DNA of 64,000 nt from Phenylobacterium sp. CCH9-H3. Lineage in GTDB: Bacteria > Pseudomonadota > Alphaproteobacteria > Caulobacterales > Caulobacteraceae. Positions 11,514 to 19,598 of this stretch are shown here, piece after piece; position 1 is the first letter of the stretch, and each line of letters starts with the position of its first letter. The stretch covers positions 1-64,000 of the forward strand of contig NZ_LSJI01000272.1 of assembly GCF_001557235.1 (NCBI RefSeq). The letters run 5' to 3'. The notes beneath the pieces were generated by a model. The model saw only the letters and a list, made by a program, of their open reading frames with translations, ran no database searches and was not told the origin of the DNA. The translations under genes and the position numbers were made by a program.

Positions 11514-11583
11514 GATGGTTCTCTCTCTGATTCCGTTCGAAACGGTGCAAATTGCGGCGACGATGGCGGGGGCGACGCGGCTG

Positions 11584-11610
11584 TTAGCAGTCCCGGCCCC
11601 TGAGTGCCAA
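11584..11610. promoter_or_regulatory. CIRCE operator (HrcA site) of groESL
   Basis: The plus strand reads TTAGCAGTC, nine bases, then GAGTGCCAA. The CIRCE consensus is TTAGCACTC-N9-GAGTGCTAA, so spacing is exact and each arm has one change. The site lies just downstream of the predicted start of transcription, where the repressor HrcA would block the operon until heat shock. Confidence 0.85.
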
Positions 11611-11621
11611 CGTCGATGCGG

Positions 11622-11650
11622 GAGTTAGGAACAGCGCCGCCGGGAGTCAA
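11622..11650 (-). promoter_or_regulatory. groESL promoter
   Basis: On the minus strand a -35 box TTGACT (11650-11645) is 17 bases from a -10 box TAACTC (11627-11622). The -35 is preceded by C, so CTTGAC also suits a heat-shock sigma-32 promoter. The expected start near 11615 puts CIRCE at the very start of the transcript. Confidence 0.6.
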
Positions 11651-11737
11651 GCCGAACGTGCAAAATCCGAGGCGCGGCCTTGGCTTTCCGGCCATCGCAC
11701 CTAGTCTTTCCGGTCTCGTTCAGTTGGGAGGTCTCCG

Positions 11738-12955
11738 ATGGGTCTGCAAGCGATGCTGGAGCGCATCGTCCGGTCCGGGAACCTGACGCTGAAGCTGCCG
11801 GGCGGCCGGGAGCTGCGGCTGGGGGATGGGACCGGGCCCGAACTGGTGGCGCGGATCACTTCGGCGGCCTGGGCCGCGCGGATCGCGGCCAAGCCGGGCC
11901 TGGGCGTGGGCGAGGCCTACATGGACGGCGGCCTCGTGCTGGAGCGGGGCGAGATCGCCGACTTCATCGACCTCGTGGGCTCCAACGCCAAGTACAAGCC
12001 GCGCAAGAAGCGCAACCGGCTGCGCCTATGGCTGCGCGAGCGGACGCGCGAGGCGAATGCACGGCTGACGGCGCGGCGGAACGTGGCCCACCACTACGAC
12101 CTCTCGGACGCGCTCTACCGGCGCTTTCTGGACGCCGACATGCAGTACAGCTGCGCCTACTTCGCCCGGCCCGACATGACGCTGGAGGAGGCTCAGCTGG
12201 CCAAGAAGCGGCATATCGCCGCCAAGTTACTGATCGAGCCGGGGATGACGGTGCTGGACATCGGCTGCGGCTGGGGCGGCATGGCCATGACCCTGGCCGA
12301 GGAGACGGGGGCCGAGGTGGACGGCGTCACCCTGTCGGTCGAGCAACTGGCGGTGGCCAAGGCGCGCGCCGAGGCCAGGGGCCTGTCCGGCCGGGCGCGG
12401 TTCTCCCTGACCGACTACCGCGACGTGGCGGGCCCGTACGACCGGGTCGTCTCCGTGGGGATGTTCGAGCACGTGGGGCGACCGAACTACCAGGCCTATT
12501 TCGACGGTGTCGCGCGCCTCCTGAAGGACGACGGGGTCGCGCTGATCCACGCCATCGGCCGTCCCGAAGGGCCGAACGTCACCAACGCCTGGATCGCCAA
12601 GTACATCTTCCCCGGCGGCTACAGCCCGGCGCTGAGCGAGATCATGCCGGCGATCGAGCGGGCTGGGCTGATGGTCACCGACCTGGAGATCTTGCGCCTG
12701 CACTACGCCGAGACGCTGAAGCACTGGCGCGCCCGCTTCGCGGCCGTGCGGCCTGAGATCGCCGAGCTGTACGACGAGCGGTTCTGCCGGATGTGGGAGT
12801 TCTACCTGGGCATCGCCGAACAGAGCTTCCGCGCCCGGCGCCAGTTCGTCTGGCAGGTCCAGCTGGCCAAACGGGTGGACGCCGTGCCGATCACCCGCGA
12901 CTACATCGGCGAGGCCGAGGCCGCGCTGGCCCGGTCCGCGAAGCGGGTGGCGTGA
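11738..12955 (+). CDS. cfa: Cyclopropane-fatty-acyl-phospholipid synthase
   Basis: The enzyme transfers a methylene group from S-adenosylmethionine to unsaturated acyl chains in membrane phospholipids. The protein is 405 residues with an N-terminal lipid-binding domain, the segment RRNVAHHYDLSDALYRRFLD, the SAM-binding loop VLDIGCGWGG, and conserved EHVGRPNY and IFPGGYSP motifs. These place it in the CFA synthase family. GGGAGGTCTCCG supports the ATG at 11738. It stands alone and divergent from groESL. Membrane stress enzymes near chaperone genes are not unusual, but no functional link is shown. Confidence 0.93.
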   Translation: MGLQAMLERIVRSGNLTLKLPGGRELRLGDGTGPELVARITSAAWAARIAAKPGLGVGEAYMDGGLVLERGEIADFIDLVGSNAKYKPRKKRNRLRLWLRERTREANARLTARRNVAHHYDLSDALYRRFLDADMQYSCAYFARPDMTLEEAQLAKKRHIAAKLLIEPGMTVLDIGCGWGGMAMTLAEETGAEVDGVTLSVEQLAVAKARAEARGLSGRARFSLTDYRDVAGPYDRVVSVGMFEHVGRPNYQAYFDGVARLLKDDGVALIHAIGRPEGPNVTNAWIAKYIFPGGYSPALSEIMPAIERAGLMVTDLEILRLHYAETLKHWRARFAAVRPEIAELYDERFCRMWEFYLGIAEQSFRARRQFVWQVQLAKRVDAVPITRDYIGEAEAALARSAKRVA

Positions 12956-13031
12956 GGCCGGTGAAATCGCTGGAGGGGTTCGGAAACCGCGGCTAGGGTC
13001 GATGCCGAACATCTGTTTGGAGAGACTGCCC

Positions 13032-13442
13032 ATGCGCCGCGCCATCGCGCTCGCCACCGCCCTGACGCTGGTCGCCGGGGGCGCCTGCGCCGAGACCTGG
13101 ACCAAGTACGTCGACGGCGCCAACGGCACGGCCTGGTCCTATGACGGCGACTATTCCTACAAGGACAAGGCCACGGGTCGCCTGGTGATCATGCAGGCCA
13201 TTTCCAAGCCCTCGGCCAACCTGGGCCCGTCCGCGCCGGGCAAGCCGGACGGCGTCGGCAGCGTGGTGGCCATCGACTGCGCGAAGAAGAACCTGATCCA
13301 GCTGGGTTCATACAAGCCGTCCGCCCCGCTCGCGATCAACGAGGACTGGCGCAAGGTGACCCCGAAGAAGGCCGAGGGTGCGGACAACGAGGCCCTGATG
13401 GCCGCGGTCTGCCCGCACATCGACCACGTGCCGGTGAAGTAG
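13032..13442 (+). CDS. Small secreted protein of unknown function
   Basis: A 136-residue protein with a clear Sec signal peptide (MRRAIALATALTLVAGGACA, cleavage before ETWTKYVD). Its mature part has two Cys that could form a disulfide (VAIDCAKKN and AAVCPHID). The ATG at 13032 is preferred over an upstream ATG at 13002 because it begins the signal peptide and follows GGAGAGA. The domain is not recognised. It resembles small periplasmic proteins with a repeated surface-antigen-like strand pattern, though this is only an impression. Bases 13006-13019 (CGAACATCTGTTTG) resemble the PsrA-like motif seen elsewhere in the window, with one arm mismatch. Confidence 0.75.
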   Translation: MRRAIALATALTLVAGGACAETWTKYVDGANGTAWSYDGDYSYKDKATGRLVIMQAISKPSANLGPSAPGKPDGVGSVVAIDCAKKNLIQLGSYKPSAPLAINEDWRKVTPKKAEGADNEALMAAVCPHIDHVPVK

Positions 13443-13520
13443 GGCCCTACCTCCGAGGTAATCGACCGGCCGCGCAGGACGCGGGAGCTTCTGGGCGTCA
13501 ACCCGCTCAAGGAGCTTCCC

Positions 13521-13922
13521 ATGACCGCCGTCCGCTCGACCTTCCTGCGTATCGTCATCGCCCTCGACGCCGCCGCGTGCGGCGTGATGGGGGCCGCGTT
13601 CGCTTTCGACGCCGGCTGGCTGGCCGGACCGTTGGGACTGTCGCCGGCCCTGATGCAGCCCGTGGGGCTGTTCCTGCTGCCCTATGCCGCCCTGCTGGCC
13701 TGGCTCGCGAGCCGCCCGGCCCTGCCGCGCGTTGTCGTCTGGACCCTGGTGGGTTTCAACATCCTCTGGGCCGCGGAAAGCCTGGCCCTGCCGGCGCTGG
13801 GCTGGGCGCAGCCGACGACCCTGGGCCTGGCGGTGATCGTCGGCCAGGCCCTGGCCGCCCTGGTGGTGGCCGAGCTGCAGTTCCTGGCGCTGCGCCGGGC
13901 GCGCCAGGTGGCCGCGGCCTGA
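13521..13922 (+). CDS. Small four-helix membrane protein, unknown
   Basis: A 133-residue hydrophobic protein with four likely membrane helices, at about residues 8-30, 42-62, 70-92 and 98-122, and a short basic tail (LRRARQVAAA). CAAGGAGCTTCCC precedes the ATG, a good ribosome site. No catalytic motif is visible and no named family is recognised with confidence. It stands alone between the secreted protein and an acyl-CoA dehydrogenase and ends before a strong hairpin. Confidence 0.75.
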   Translation: MTAVRSTFLRIVIALDAAACGVMGAAFAFDAGWLAGPLGLSPALMQPVGLFLLPYAALLAWLASRPALPRVVVWTLVGFNILWAAESLALPALGWAQPTTLGLAVIVGQALAALVVAELQFLALRRARQVAAA

Positions 13923-13939
13923 CGCCCCGGCGCCGCTCC

Positions 13940-13969
13940 GGCTCCCCTCGCGTGGCGGCGAGGGGAGCC
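13940..13969 (+). terminator. Perfect 11-bp hairpin after the small membrane protein gene
   Basis: GGCTCCCCTCG pairs with CGAGGGGAGCC around an eight-base loop, 17 bases after the stop. No T-tract follows, so it may be a weak terminator or an mRNA 3'-end stabiliser. Confidence 0.5.
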
Positions 13970-14000
13970 TCACGTTGCGTCCACTGCAACTCGAATGATT

Positions 14001-14014
14001 GAAACAGTTGTTTG
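14001..14014. promoter_or_regulatory. PsrA-like inverted repeat upstream of acyl-CoA dehydrogenase
   Basis: GAAACagttGTTTG fits the pattern [G/C]AAAC-N2-4-GTTT[G/C] described for the TetR-family fatty acid regulator PsrA. It lies 58 bases before the dehydrogenase ATG. Near-identical sites precede the SDR genes at 18303 and 59910. Confidence 0.5.
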
Positions 14015-14072
14015 ATTTTTGCCGAAAGTGGGCCAAAGGTGATGTGAGACAATCGCCCAAGGGAGCGCCCAC

Positions 14073-15395
<1,323 letters not shown>

Positions 15396-15402
15396 GTTCG
15401 GC

Positions 15403-15438
15403 TGTCATTCCGGTTTCGCCGTCAGGCGAATACCCGGA
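15403..15438. repeat. Single REP unit, family A
   Basis: TGTCATTCCGGTTTCGCC followed by GTCAGGCGAATACCCGGA repeats one half of the element at 5208-5353, with the inner hairpin TTCGCCgtcaGGCGAA kept. The inverted second unit is absent, so this is a solitary or decayed copy. Confidence 0.65.
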
Positions 15439-15453
15439 CCCACAGACGCAAGC

Positions 15454-15490
15454 GGCGCCGTCCTTGGCTGGGCGGCGCCGTCTTCGTTTT
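15454..15490 (+). terminator. Rho-independent terminator of the acyl-CoA dehydrogenase
   Basis: GGCGCCGTCC pairs with GGGCGGCGCC (one G-U pair) around a six-base loop and is followed by GTCTTCGTTTT. It lies 58 bases after the stop codon. Confidence 0.6.
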
Positions 15491-15514
15491 CGGCCCGTCG
15501 GCCGCCAGGATTCG

Positions 15515-15584
15515 CCGCCAAGTCGCCAACGACGCCAAGAGGTCCCGACGGCTAAGTTCCTTGGCGAACCTGGCGGCTTGGCGG
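15515..15584. repeat. Palindromic intergenic repeat, family B, second copy
   Basis: CCGCCAAG at 15515 and CTTGGCGG ending at 15584 bound a region with further CGCCAA and TTGGCG units. This is the same design as 8121-8185, but the inner arms have diverged. Confidence 0.6.
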
Positions 15585-15845
15585 TTCACGACAACGCCTG
15601 CGGCGCCAGGGCGCCGCTTTGCGATCCCCCAAGCTTGGGTGTAAGCGAACGGCGATCCGCCATGGATACGCCATTCGATCTTCTTCGCCCGGCCGCCAGG
15701 CAAGACCTTGGGGCCGCGGCCATCGGAGCGCTCGCCCCCGGGCTTGCAGCGCCCGCTCCGTCCCGCGCGCGACGCGCAGCTGACCTGCGACCGGAGGCGG
15801 CCTGTGCCCGCCTGCCGGGGTGGGTCGCAACTCCGGAGGACTTCC

Positions 15846-16598
15846 ATGACCTATCTTTCTGCCGCCTTCGTGGTCGGCATGGCCTTCGTTACGGCCACGC
15901 TATCGGGCGTGTTCGGCATGGCGGGCGGCCTGGTGCTGATGGGGGCGCTGGCCCTCGTGCTGCCGGTGCAGGCGGCCTTCGTGACCCACGGCCTGTTGCA
16001 GCTCGTCGCCAACGGCTGGCGGAGCATCCTGCACCGTAGGCATGTCCGCTGGGACATCGTCGGCTGGTACGCCCTGGCCTCGCTGTTCGCCGGGGTCACG
16101 GTGGCCCTGCTCAGCTTCACGCCGTCGAAGCCGCTCCTGTTCCTGCTGCTGGGGCTGGTGCCGGGCCTGACCTGGCTGCCGCAGCGCTGGATCAACCTCG
16201 ACGCTTCGCGGCCGGCCCAGGCGTTCCTGTCCGGCCTGTCGGTGACCGGCCTGAATCTCACGGCGGGCGTGGCTGGCCCCTTGCTCGACATCTTCTTCGT
16301 GCGCACCGAGCTAACGCGCCACGCCATCGTCGCCACCAAGGCCGCGACCCAGGTGTTCGCCCACCTCGCCAAGATCCTGGTCTATGGGGCGCCGCTGATC
16401 GCGGGGGCCGGCGCGGGCATGCCGCCGCTGTGGGTTTTCGCCCTGGCTATCCCGCTCTCCATGGCCGGCACGGCGGTGGGCGGTCTGATCCTGAACCGGA
16501 TGAGCGACGTGAACTTCAAGCGCTGGACGCGCTGGATCGTGACGGCGGTCGGCCTCGGCTACCTGATCCAGGCCGCGCAGCTGTTCGCGGCCGGCTGA
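15846..16598 (+). CDS. TauE/SafE-family membrane exporter
   Basis: A 250-residue polytopic membrane protein with seven to eight hydrophobic segments, fitting the TauE/SafE (DUF81) family of sulfite, sulfonate or organic anion exporters. Gly-rich repeats typical of the family appear near the N-terminus (GVFGMAGGLVLMGAL) and in the second half (LTAGVAGPLLDIFF). The ATG at 15846 follows CGGAGGACTTCC. It appears to be transcribed alone. The substrate cannot be told from sequence, and the neighbours are not sulfur genes. Confidence 0.85.
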   Translation: MTYLSAAFVVGMAFVTATLSGVFGMAGGLVLMGALALVLPVQAAFVTHGLLQLVANGWRSILHRRHVRWDIVGWYALASLFAGVTVALLSFTPSKPLLFLLLGLVPGLTWLPQRWINLDASRPAQAFLSGLSVTGLNLTAGVAGPLLDIFFVRTELTRHAIVATKAATQVFAHLAKILVYGAPLIAGAGAGMPPLWVFALAIPLSMAGTAVGGLILNRMSDVNFKRWTRWIVTAVGLGYLIQAAQLFAAG

Positions 16599-16611
16599 GG
16601 GCAAAAAAAGA

Positions 16612-16629
16612 CCGGGCCCGAGGGCCCGG
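16612..16629 (+). terminator. GC-rich hairpin after the exporter gene
   Basis: CCGGGCC pairs with GGCCCGG just after the stop codon. A7 precedes the stem and GTCTTT follows it a few bases later, so the stem can extend outwards (AAAGAC/GTCTTT). It is a plausible but atypical terminator. Confidence 0.4.
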
Positions 16630-16689
16630 CTGGGAAGTCTTTAGGGAGGAAACGCCCAGGAATGGGCCTGACTGAGGTATGTCGCCCTC

Positions 16690-16722
16690 CAGCCCTTGCA
16701 AGGGGAGGGGCTGATTTTTTTT
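16690..16722 (+). terminator. Second hairpin with T8 tract
   Basis: CAGCCC pairs with GGGCTG, with inner pairing CCTTGCAAGG, followed by A and eight T. It is a better classical terminator than the hairpin 60 bases upstream. It would stop exporter transcripts before the GNAT gene. Confidence 0.55.
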
Positions 16723-16843
16723 GACAGCCCAGCCTGAAACGTCGCCATGGCGCGGAAATGGTCTGGCTTTCCAGTGAGAATTGGCCGTTCCTTCCAGACC
16801 GATCCGGCCCTATGGCCGAGCCCAACAAGAACGAGGCCGCCGG

Positions 16844-17431
16844 ATGAAGCTCGAACCCAAGCTGCTGGAGAACCGCTTCGTGCGGCTGGAGCCGATGACC
16901 GAAGCGCACCGCGAGGGGCTCCGCGCGGCGACCAATGCCGACCAGCGGATTTGGACCGAGCTCTATCCCTTCTCCTGGGCGGGCGAGCATTTCGAGCCGA
17001 CCTGGGCCAAGCTGATGGGCGACCAGGCGGCCGGGAACACGCAGGCTTATGCGGTGGTGGCGGGCGGCGAGGTCGTCGGCCTGACCACCTTCTACGCCAT
17101 CGACCCGCCCAACAGCGTGCTGGAGGTGGGTGGCACCTACTACCGGCCGGATGCACGCGGCGGGGCGGTCAATCCGGCGGCCAAGCGGATGATGATGGCG
17201 CACGCCTTCGACAGCGGCGCACGGCGGGTGGTCTACCGCGTCGACGCCCTGAACGCCCGCAGCCGGGCGGCGGTCACCAAGCTGGGCGCGGTGCAGGAAG
17301 GCATCCTGCGCGCGGACCGCCTGACCTGGACCGGCCGCATCCGGGACACGGTGATCTTCTCGATCCTGGCCGACGAGTGGCCCGGAGTGCGGGACCGACT
17401 GGATGCGAGGCTGGCGGCGTTGGCCGGTTAG
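16844..17431 (+). CDS. GNAT family N-acetyltransferase (RimJ/RimL type)
   Basis: A 195-residue acetyl-CoA-dependent acetyltransferase. The opening LENRFVRLEPMTEAH is typical of RimJ/RimL-like enzymes. Later come VVGLTTFYAIDPPNSVLEVGGTYY and NARSRAAVTKLGAVQEGILR, the acetyl-CoA-binding half in which the P-loop Arg/Gly pattern is weak. The ATG at 16844 is chosen over an upstream frame because it begins this motif. Its stop overlaps the convergent SDR stop by four bases. The target, whether protein N-terminus or small molecule, is unknown. Confidence 0.85.
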   Translation: MKLEPKLLENRFVRLEPMTEAHREGLRAATNADQRIWTELYPFSWAGEHFEPTWAKLMGDQAAGNTQAYAVVAGGEVVGLTTFYAIDPPNSVLEVGGTYYRPDARGGAVNPAAKRMMMAHAFDSGARRVVYRVDALNARSRAAVTKLGAVQEGILRADRLTWTGRIRDTVIFSILADEWPGVRDRLDARLAALAG

Positions 17432-18303
17432 GCCAGCGTCACCGCCCGGCCTTCGCGTTCGGGGAAGAAGACCTTGGCGGCGTTCTCGGCCACCTCCTGG
17501 GCGGTGTACGGCCGGCCGGGCGCAAAGCCGTCGGTCTCCAGCATCTTGATCTCGCGGACGCCGCGGGCCGAGACGCCCAGGATCTTGCCGGAGTGGTCGG
17601 CGGCCAGGTCGGAGACCATGTAGAGCACGCCGGGCGCCACGTTCTCGGGCAGGCTCAGCGGATCGGGCTCGCGGCCCTGGCGGCCGGGCAGGTCGGAGGT
17701 CATGCGGGTGTAGGCCCCGGGCGCCAGGCCCATGACCCGGATGTTGTACTTGCGACCCTCGATCGCCATCACCCGCACCATGCCGTAGATGCCCGCCTTG
17801 GCCGCGCCGTAGTTGGTCTGGCCGAAGTTGCCGTAGAGGCCGGAGGTGGAGGAGGTGAGCACCATCGATCCGCCGCCGTGGTCCTTCATCCATTTCCAGA
17901 CCGGCAGGGCGCAGCAGTAGGTCCCCTTGAGGTGGACCTTGATGACCTTGTCCCAGTCCTCCTCGGAGGTGTTGGCGAAGGTCCGGTCGCGGAGGATGCC
18001 GGCGTTGCAGACCAGGATGTCGACCTGGCCGAAGGCGCCCAGCGCCGTCTGCAGGATGTTCTCGCCGCCCTGGATCGTCGAGACGTCGTCGCCGTTGGCC
18101 ACGGCGCGGCCGCCCGCGGCGACGATCTCGTCGACGACCTTCTGGGCGGCGGAGACGGACCCGGCGCCGGACCCGTCGCGCGGGCCGCCCAGGTCGTTCA
18201 CGACGACCGCTGCGCCCTCCCGGGCAAAGAGCTTCGCGTAGGCTTCGCCCAGGCCGTTGCCGGCGCCGGTGATGATGGCGACCTTGCCGTCGAGCAGTCC
18301 CAT
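17428..18303 (-). CDS. SDR family NAD(P)-dependent oxidoreductase
   Basis: A 291-residue short-chain dehydrogenase with the nucleotide motif TGAGNGLGEAYA (TGxxxGxG) near residue 12, NNAG-like CNAGILRD, the catalytic Ser in LTSSTSGLYG and YxxxK as YGAAK. A C-terminal extension (GVREIKMLETDGFAPGRPYT) resembles the multifunctional-enzyme-type SDRs acting on 3-hydroxyacyl-CoA or steroids, so a beta-oxidation-like role is likely. Immediately upstream is GGGAGGAAGG, overlapped by a PsrA-like site, suggesting control by a TetR-type lipid regulator. Confidence 0.92.
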   Translation of the reverse strand: MGLLDGKVAIITGAGNGLGEAYAKLFAREGAAVVVNDLGGPRDGSGAGSVSAAQKVVDEIVAAGGRAVANGDDVSTIQGGENILQTALGAFGQVDILVCNAGILRDRTFANTSEEDWDKVIKVHLKGTYCCALPVWKWMKDHGGGSMVLTSSTSGLYGNFGQTNYGAAKAGIYGMVRVMAIEGRKYNIRVMGLAPGAYTRMTSDLPGRQGREPDPLSLPENVAPGVLYMVSDLAADHSGKILGVSARGVREIKMLETDGFAPGRPYTAQEVAENAAKVFFPEREGRAVTLA

Positions 18304-18314
18304 GGCCTTCCTCC

Positions 18315-18328
18315 CATACCGTTGTTTG
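18315..18328. promoter_or_regulatory. PsrA-like inverted repeat upstream of SDR gene
   Basis: The plus strand reads CATACcgttGTTTG. On the minus strand this is CAAACaacgGTATG, one arm base off the [G/C]AAAC-N4-GTTT[G/C] pattern. It sits 11 bases before the SDR start codon, next to the ribosome site, as at 59883. Confidence 0.45.
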
Positions 18329-18370
18329 GAAGGATCATCCGACCTCGGCGCGCGGGCGCCAAGGCCTCTG

Positions 18371-18544
18371 TCAGGCCCGGCCGTGCTTTGCGGCGCGCGT
18401 CTGTTCGGACCGGGAGAGGCGGCGGAGCTGCATCCGCCACTGGCGCGCGGCGTCAGCCCAGTCCTTGCGGGCTTCGCCTTGCGCGACGCGTGCGAGCTTT
18501 TCGCACTCCCGCGCCTCTTCTCGGCAATAGGCTTCCCATGTCAT
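18371..18544 (-). CDS. 57-residue charged small protein
   Basis: A short open frame that length cut-offs would hide. It starts MTWEAYCREEARECEKLAR and ends KHGRA, with a helical, strongly charged composition (many Glu, Arg, Ala) and regularly spaced Trp (DWADAARQWRMQ). The pattern CxxxAxxCexLAR...WadaArqWR resembles a loose set of small alphaproteobacterial proteins, which is my impression only. The 337-bp gap between SDR and the DUF6265 gene is otherwise empty. No strong ribosome site is seen (CTGCGTATCTCCGCAC precedes the ATG). The function is unknown. Confidence 0.55.
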   Translation of the reverse strand: MTWEAYCREEARECEKLARVAQGEARKDWADAARQWRMQLRRLSRSEQTRAAKHGRA

Positions 18545-18640
18545 GTGCGGAGATACGCAGGCCGTCCGCGCCCGGTTTCACCTGCGGCGAAAATTCTTTG
18601 AAATTAACCACTTCGCCCTCGGCGCGGTTAACGAAAAAGA

Positions 18641-19099
18641 TCAACGCAGCCGTTGGTAGCGCCAGGATTCCGAGGCCGGCCGACCCCGCAATGCGCCCTC
18701 GACGCGGGCGCAGAGGTCCTCGCCGCAACGGCGGTAGATCACCCGCTGAGGGAAGTCGTGGGCCGGGTTCTCGAACACCGCCTCGCCATCGGACCCGCCG
18801 GAGCGCAGCACGAACGGCGTCGGCGGCTGGCCAGCCACGAACGCCGTGAAGGTGGCGCCCGCCGGCTCGGCGGTGATCTTCATGTGCTCGATGCGCGCCG
18901 GCCGCCCGGAGGCGTTCGTCTGGCCGGCGCCGGCCATGGCCCCGCCCATCGGCGGCAGCCAGGTCTCTCGGGTGACGACGCCGTCCTTCTCGGAAATCCA
19001 GCTCCCGGCCATCCAGCCGAGCGCCGCTACATCGTCGGCCGGCGCGGCCCGTGCGGACGTGGCTAACGTCAGGGCGATCAGGGTGAAGGCGAGGCGCAT
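18641..19099 (-). CDS. DUF6265-like secreted protein
   Basis: A 152-residue protein with a signal peptide (MRLAFTLIALTLATSARA, cleavage before APADDV). The mature part opens LGWMAGSWISEKDG and continues with ETWLPPMGGAMAGAGQT and FENPAHDFPQRVIYRR. This is the pattern of DUF6265, a lipocalin-like beta-barrel family of unknown function. The ATG at 19099 is preferred because it starts the signal peptide. It lies downstream of tadA with a 37-base gap on the same strand and may be co-transcribed. The ligand is unknown. Confidence 0.8.
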   Translation of the reverse strand: MRLAFTLIALTLATSARAAPADDVAALGWMAGSWISEKDGVVTRETWLPPMGGAMAGAGQTNASGRPARIEHMKITAEPAGATFTAFVAGQPPTPFVLRSGGSDGEAVFENPAHDFPQRVIYRRCGEDLCARVEGALRGRPASESWRYQRLR

Positions 19100-19136
19100 G
19101 GCGTGGCTCTCCAGGGCTCCAAGCTTAACTTTAGCG

Positions 19137-19598
19137 TCAGGCCTTGCGACGCGCGCGGAAGAAGCCGCGGAGCAGGTCGCCGGCCTCCTGCGCCAGCACC
19201 CCGCCCTCGACCCGCGGGCGCCAGTGGCAGGTGGGCTGTTCGAAGAACCGCGGCCCGTTGACCACCGCTCCGCCCTTGGGGTCCTCGGCGCCGAACACCA
19301 CCCGGCCGATGCGCGCATGGCTGATGGCCCCCGCGCACATGGCGCAGGGCTCAAGCGTCACATAGAGGGTGAGGTCGGTGAGACGGTAGTTGCCCAGCTT
19401 CGCCGCCGCCGCGCGGATCGCGACGATCTCGGCGTGGGCGGTGGGATCGTGGCTGCCGATGGGCTGGTTCGCGCCGGTCGCGATCACTTCGCCGGAGGTC
19501 GGATCGACGATCACGGCGCCCACGGGCGTCTCGCCGGCCGCAGCGGCGGCTTGCGCGGCTTCGAGCGCGATGCGCATTGTCCGGCGATCATGGTCCAC
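19137..19598 (-). CDS. tadA: tRNA adenosine(34) deaminase-type nucleoside deaminase
   Basis: TadA deaminates adenosine 34 of tRNA-Arg to inosine, an essential step. Zinc motifs HAE (His55, Glu57) and PCAMC (Cys85, Cys88) are intact, with the family TLEPCAMCAGAI context and length. Two starts are possible. GTG at 19598 gives 153 residues and overlaps the divergent rluB start by nine bases, while ATG at 19577 gives 146 residues and avoids the overlap. The alignment with E. coli (WMRHAL versus TMRIAL) allows both. rluB and rsmD nearby make a small RNA-modification group. Confidence 0.9.
   Translation of the reverse strand: MDHDRRTMRIALEAAQAAAAAGETPVGAVIVDPTSGEVIATGANQPIGSHDPTAHAEIVAIRAAAAKLGNYRLTDLTLYVTLEPCAMCAGAISHARIGRVVFGAEDPKGGAVVNGPRFFEQPTCHWRPRVEGGVLAQEAGDLLRGFFRARRKA

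Larger units (their letters stand above)
15396..15845. other. 450-bp intergenic region with terminator and two repeats
   Basis: No gene is supported here. From left to right it holds a single family A repeat unit (15403-15438), a terminator (15454-15490), a family B palindrome (15515-15584) and about 260 bases upstream of the exporter gene in which I see nothing firm. An open frame from the ATG at 15662 runs into the exporter gene in another frame and lacks family resemblance. Confidence 0.6.

Noticed and set aside
15662-16039. Open frame from ATG 15662 in the gap before the exporter gene
   Set aside because: Ala/Pro/Arg-rich, no ribosome site, and it runs into the exporter gene in another frame.
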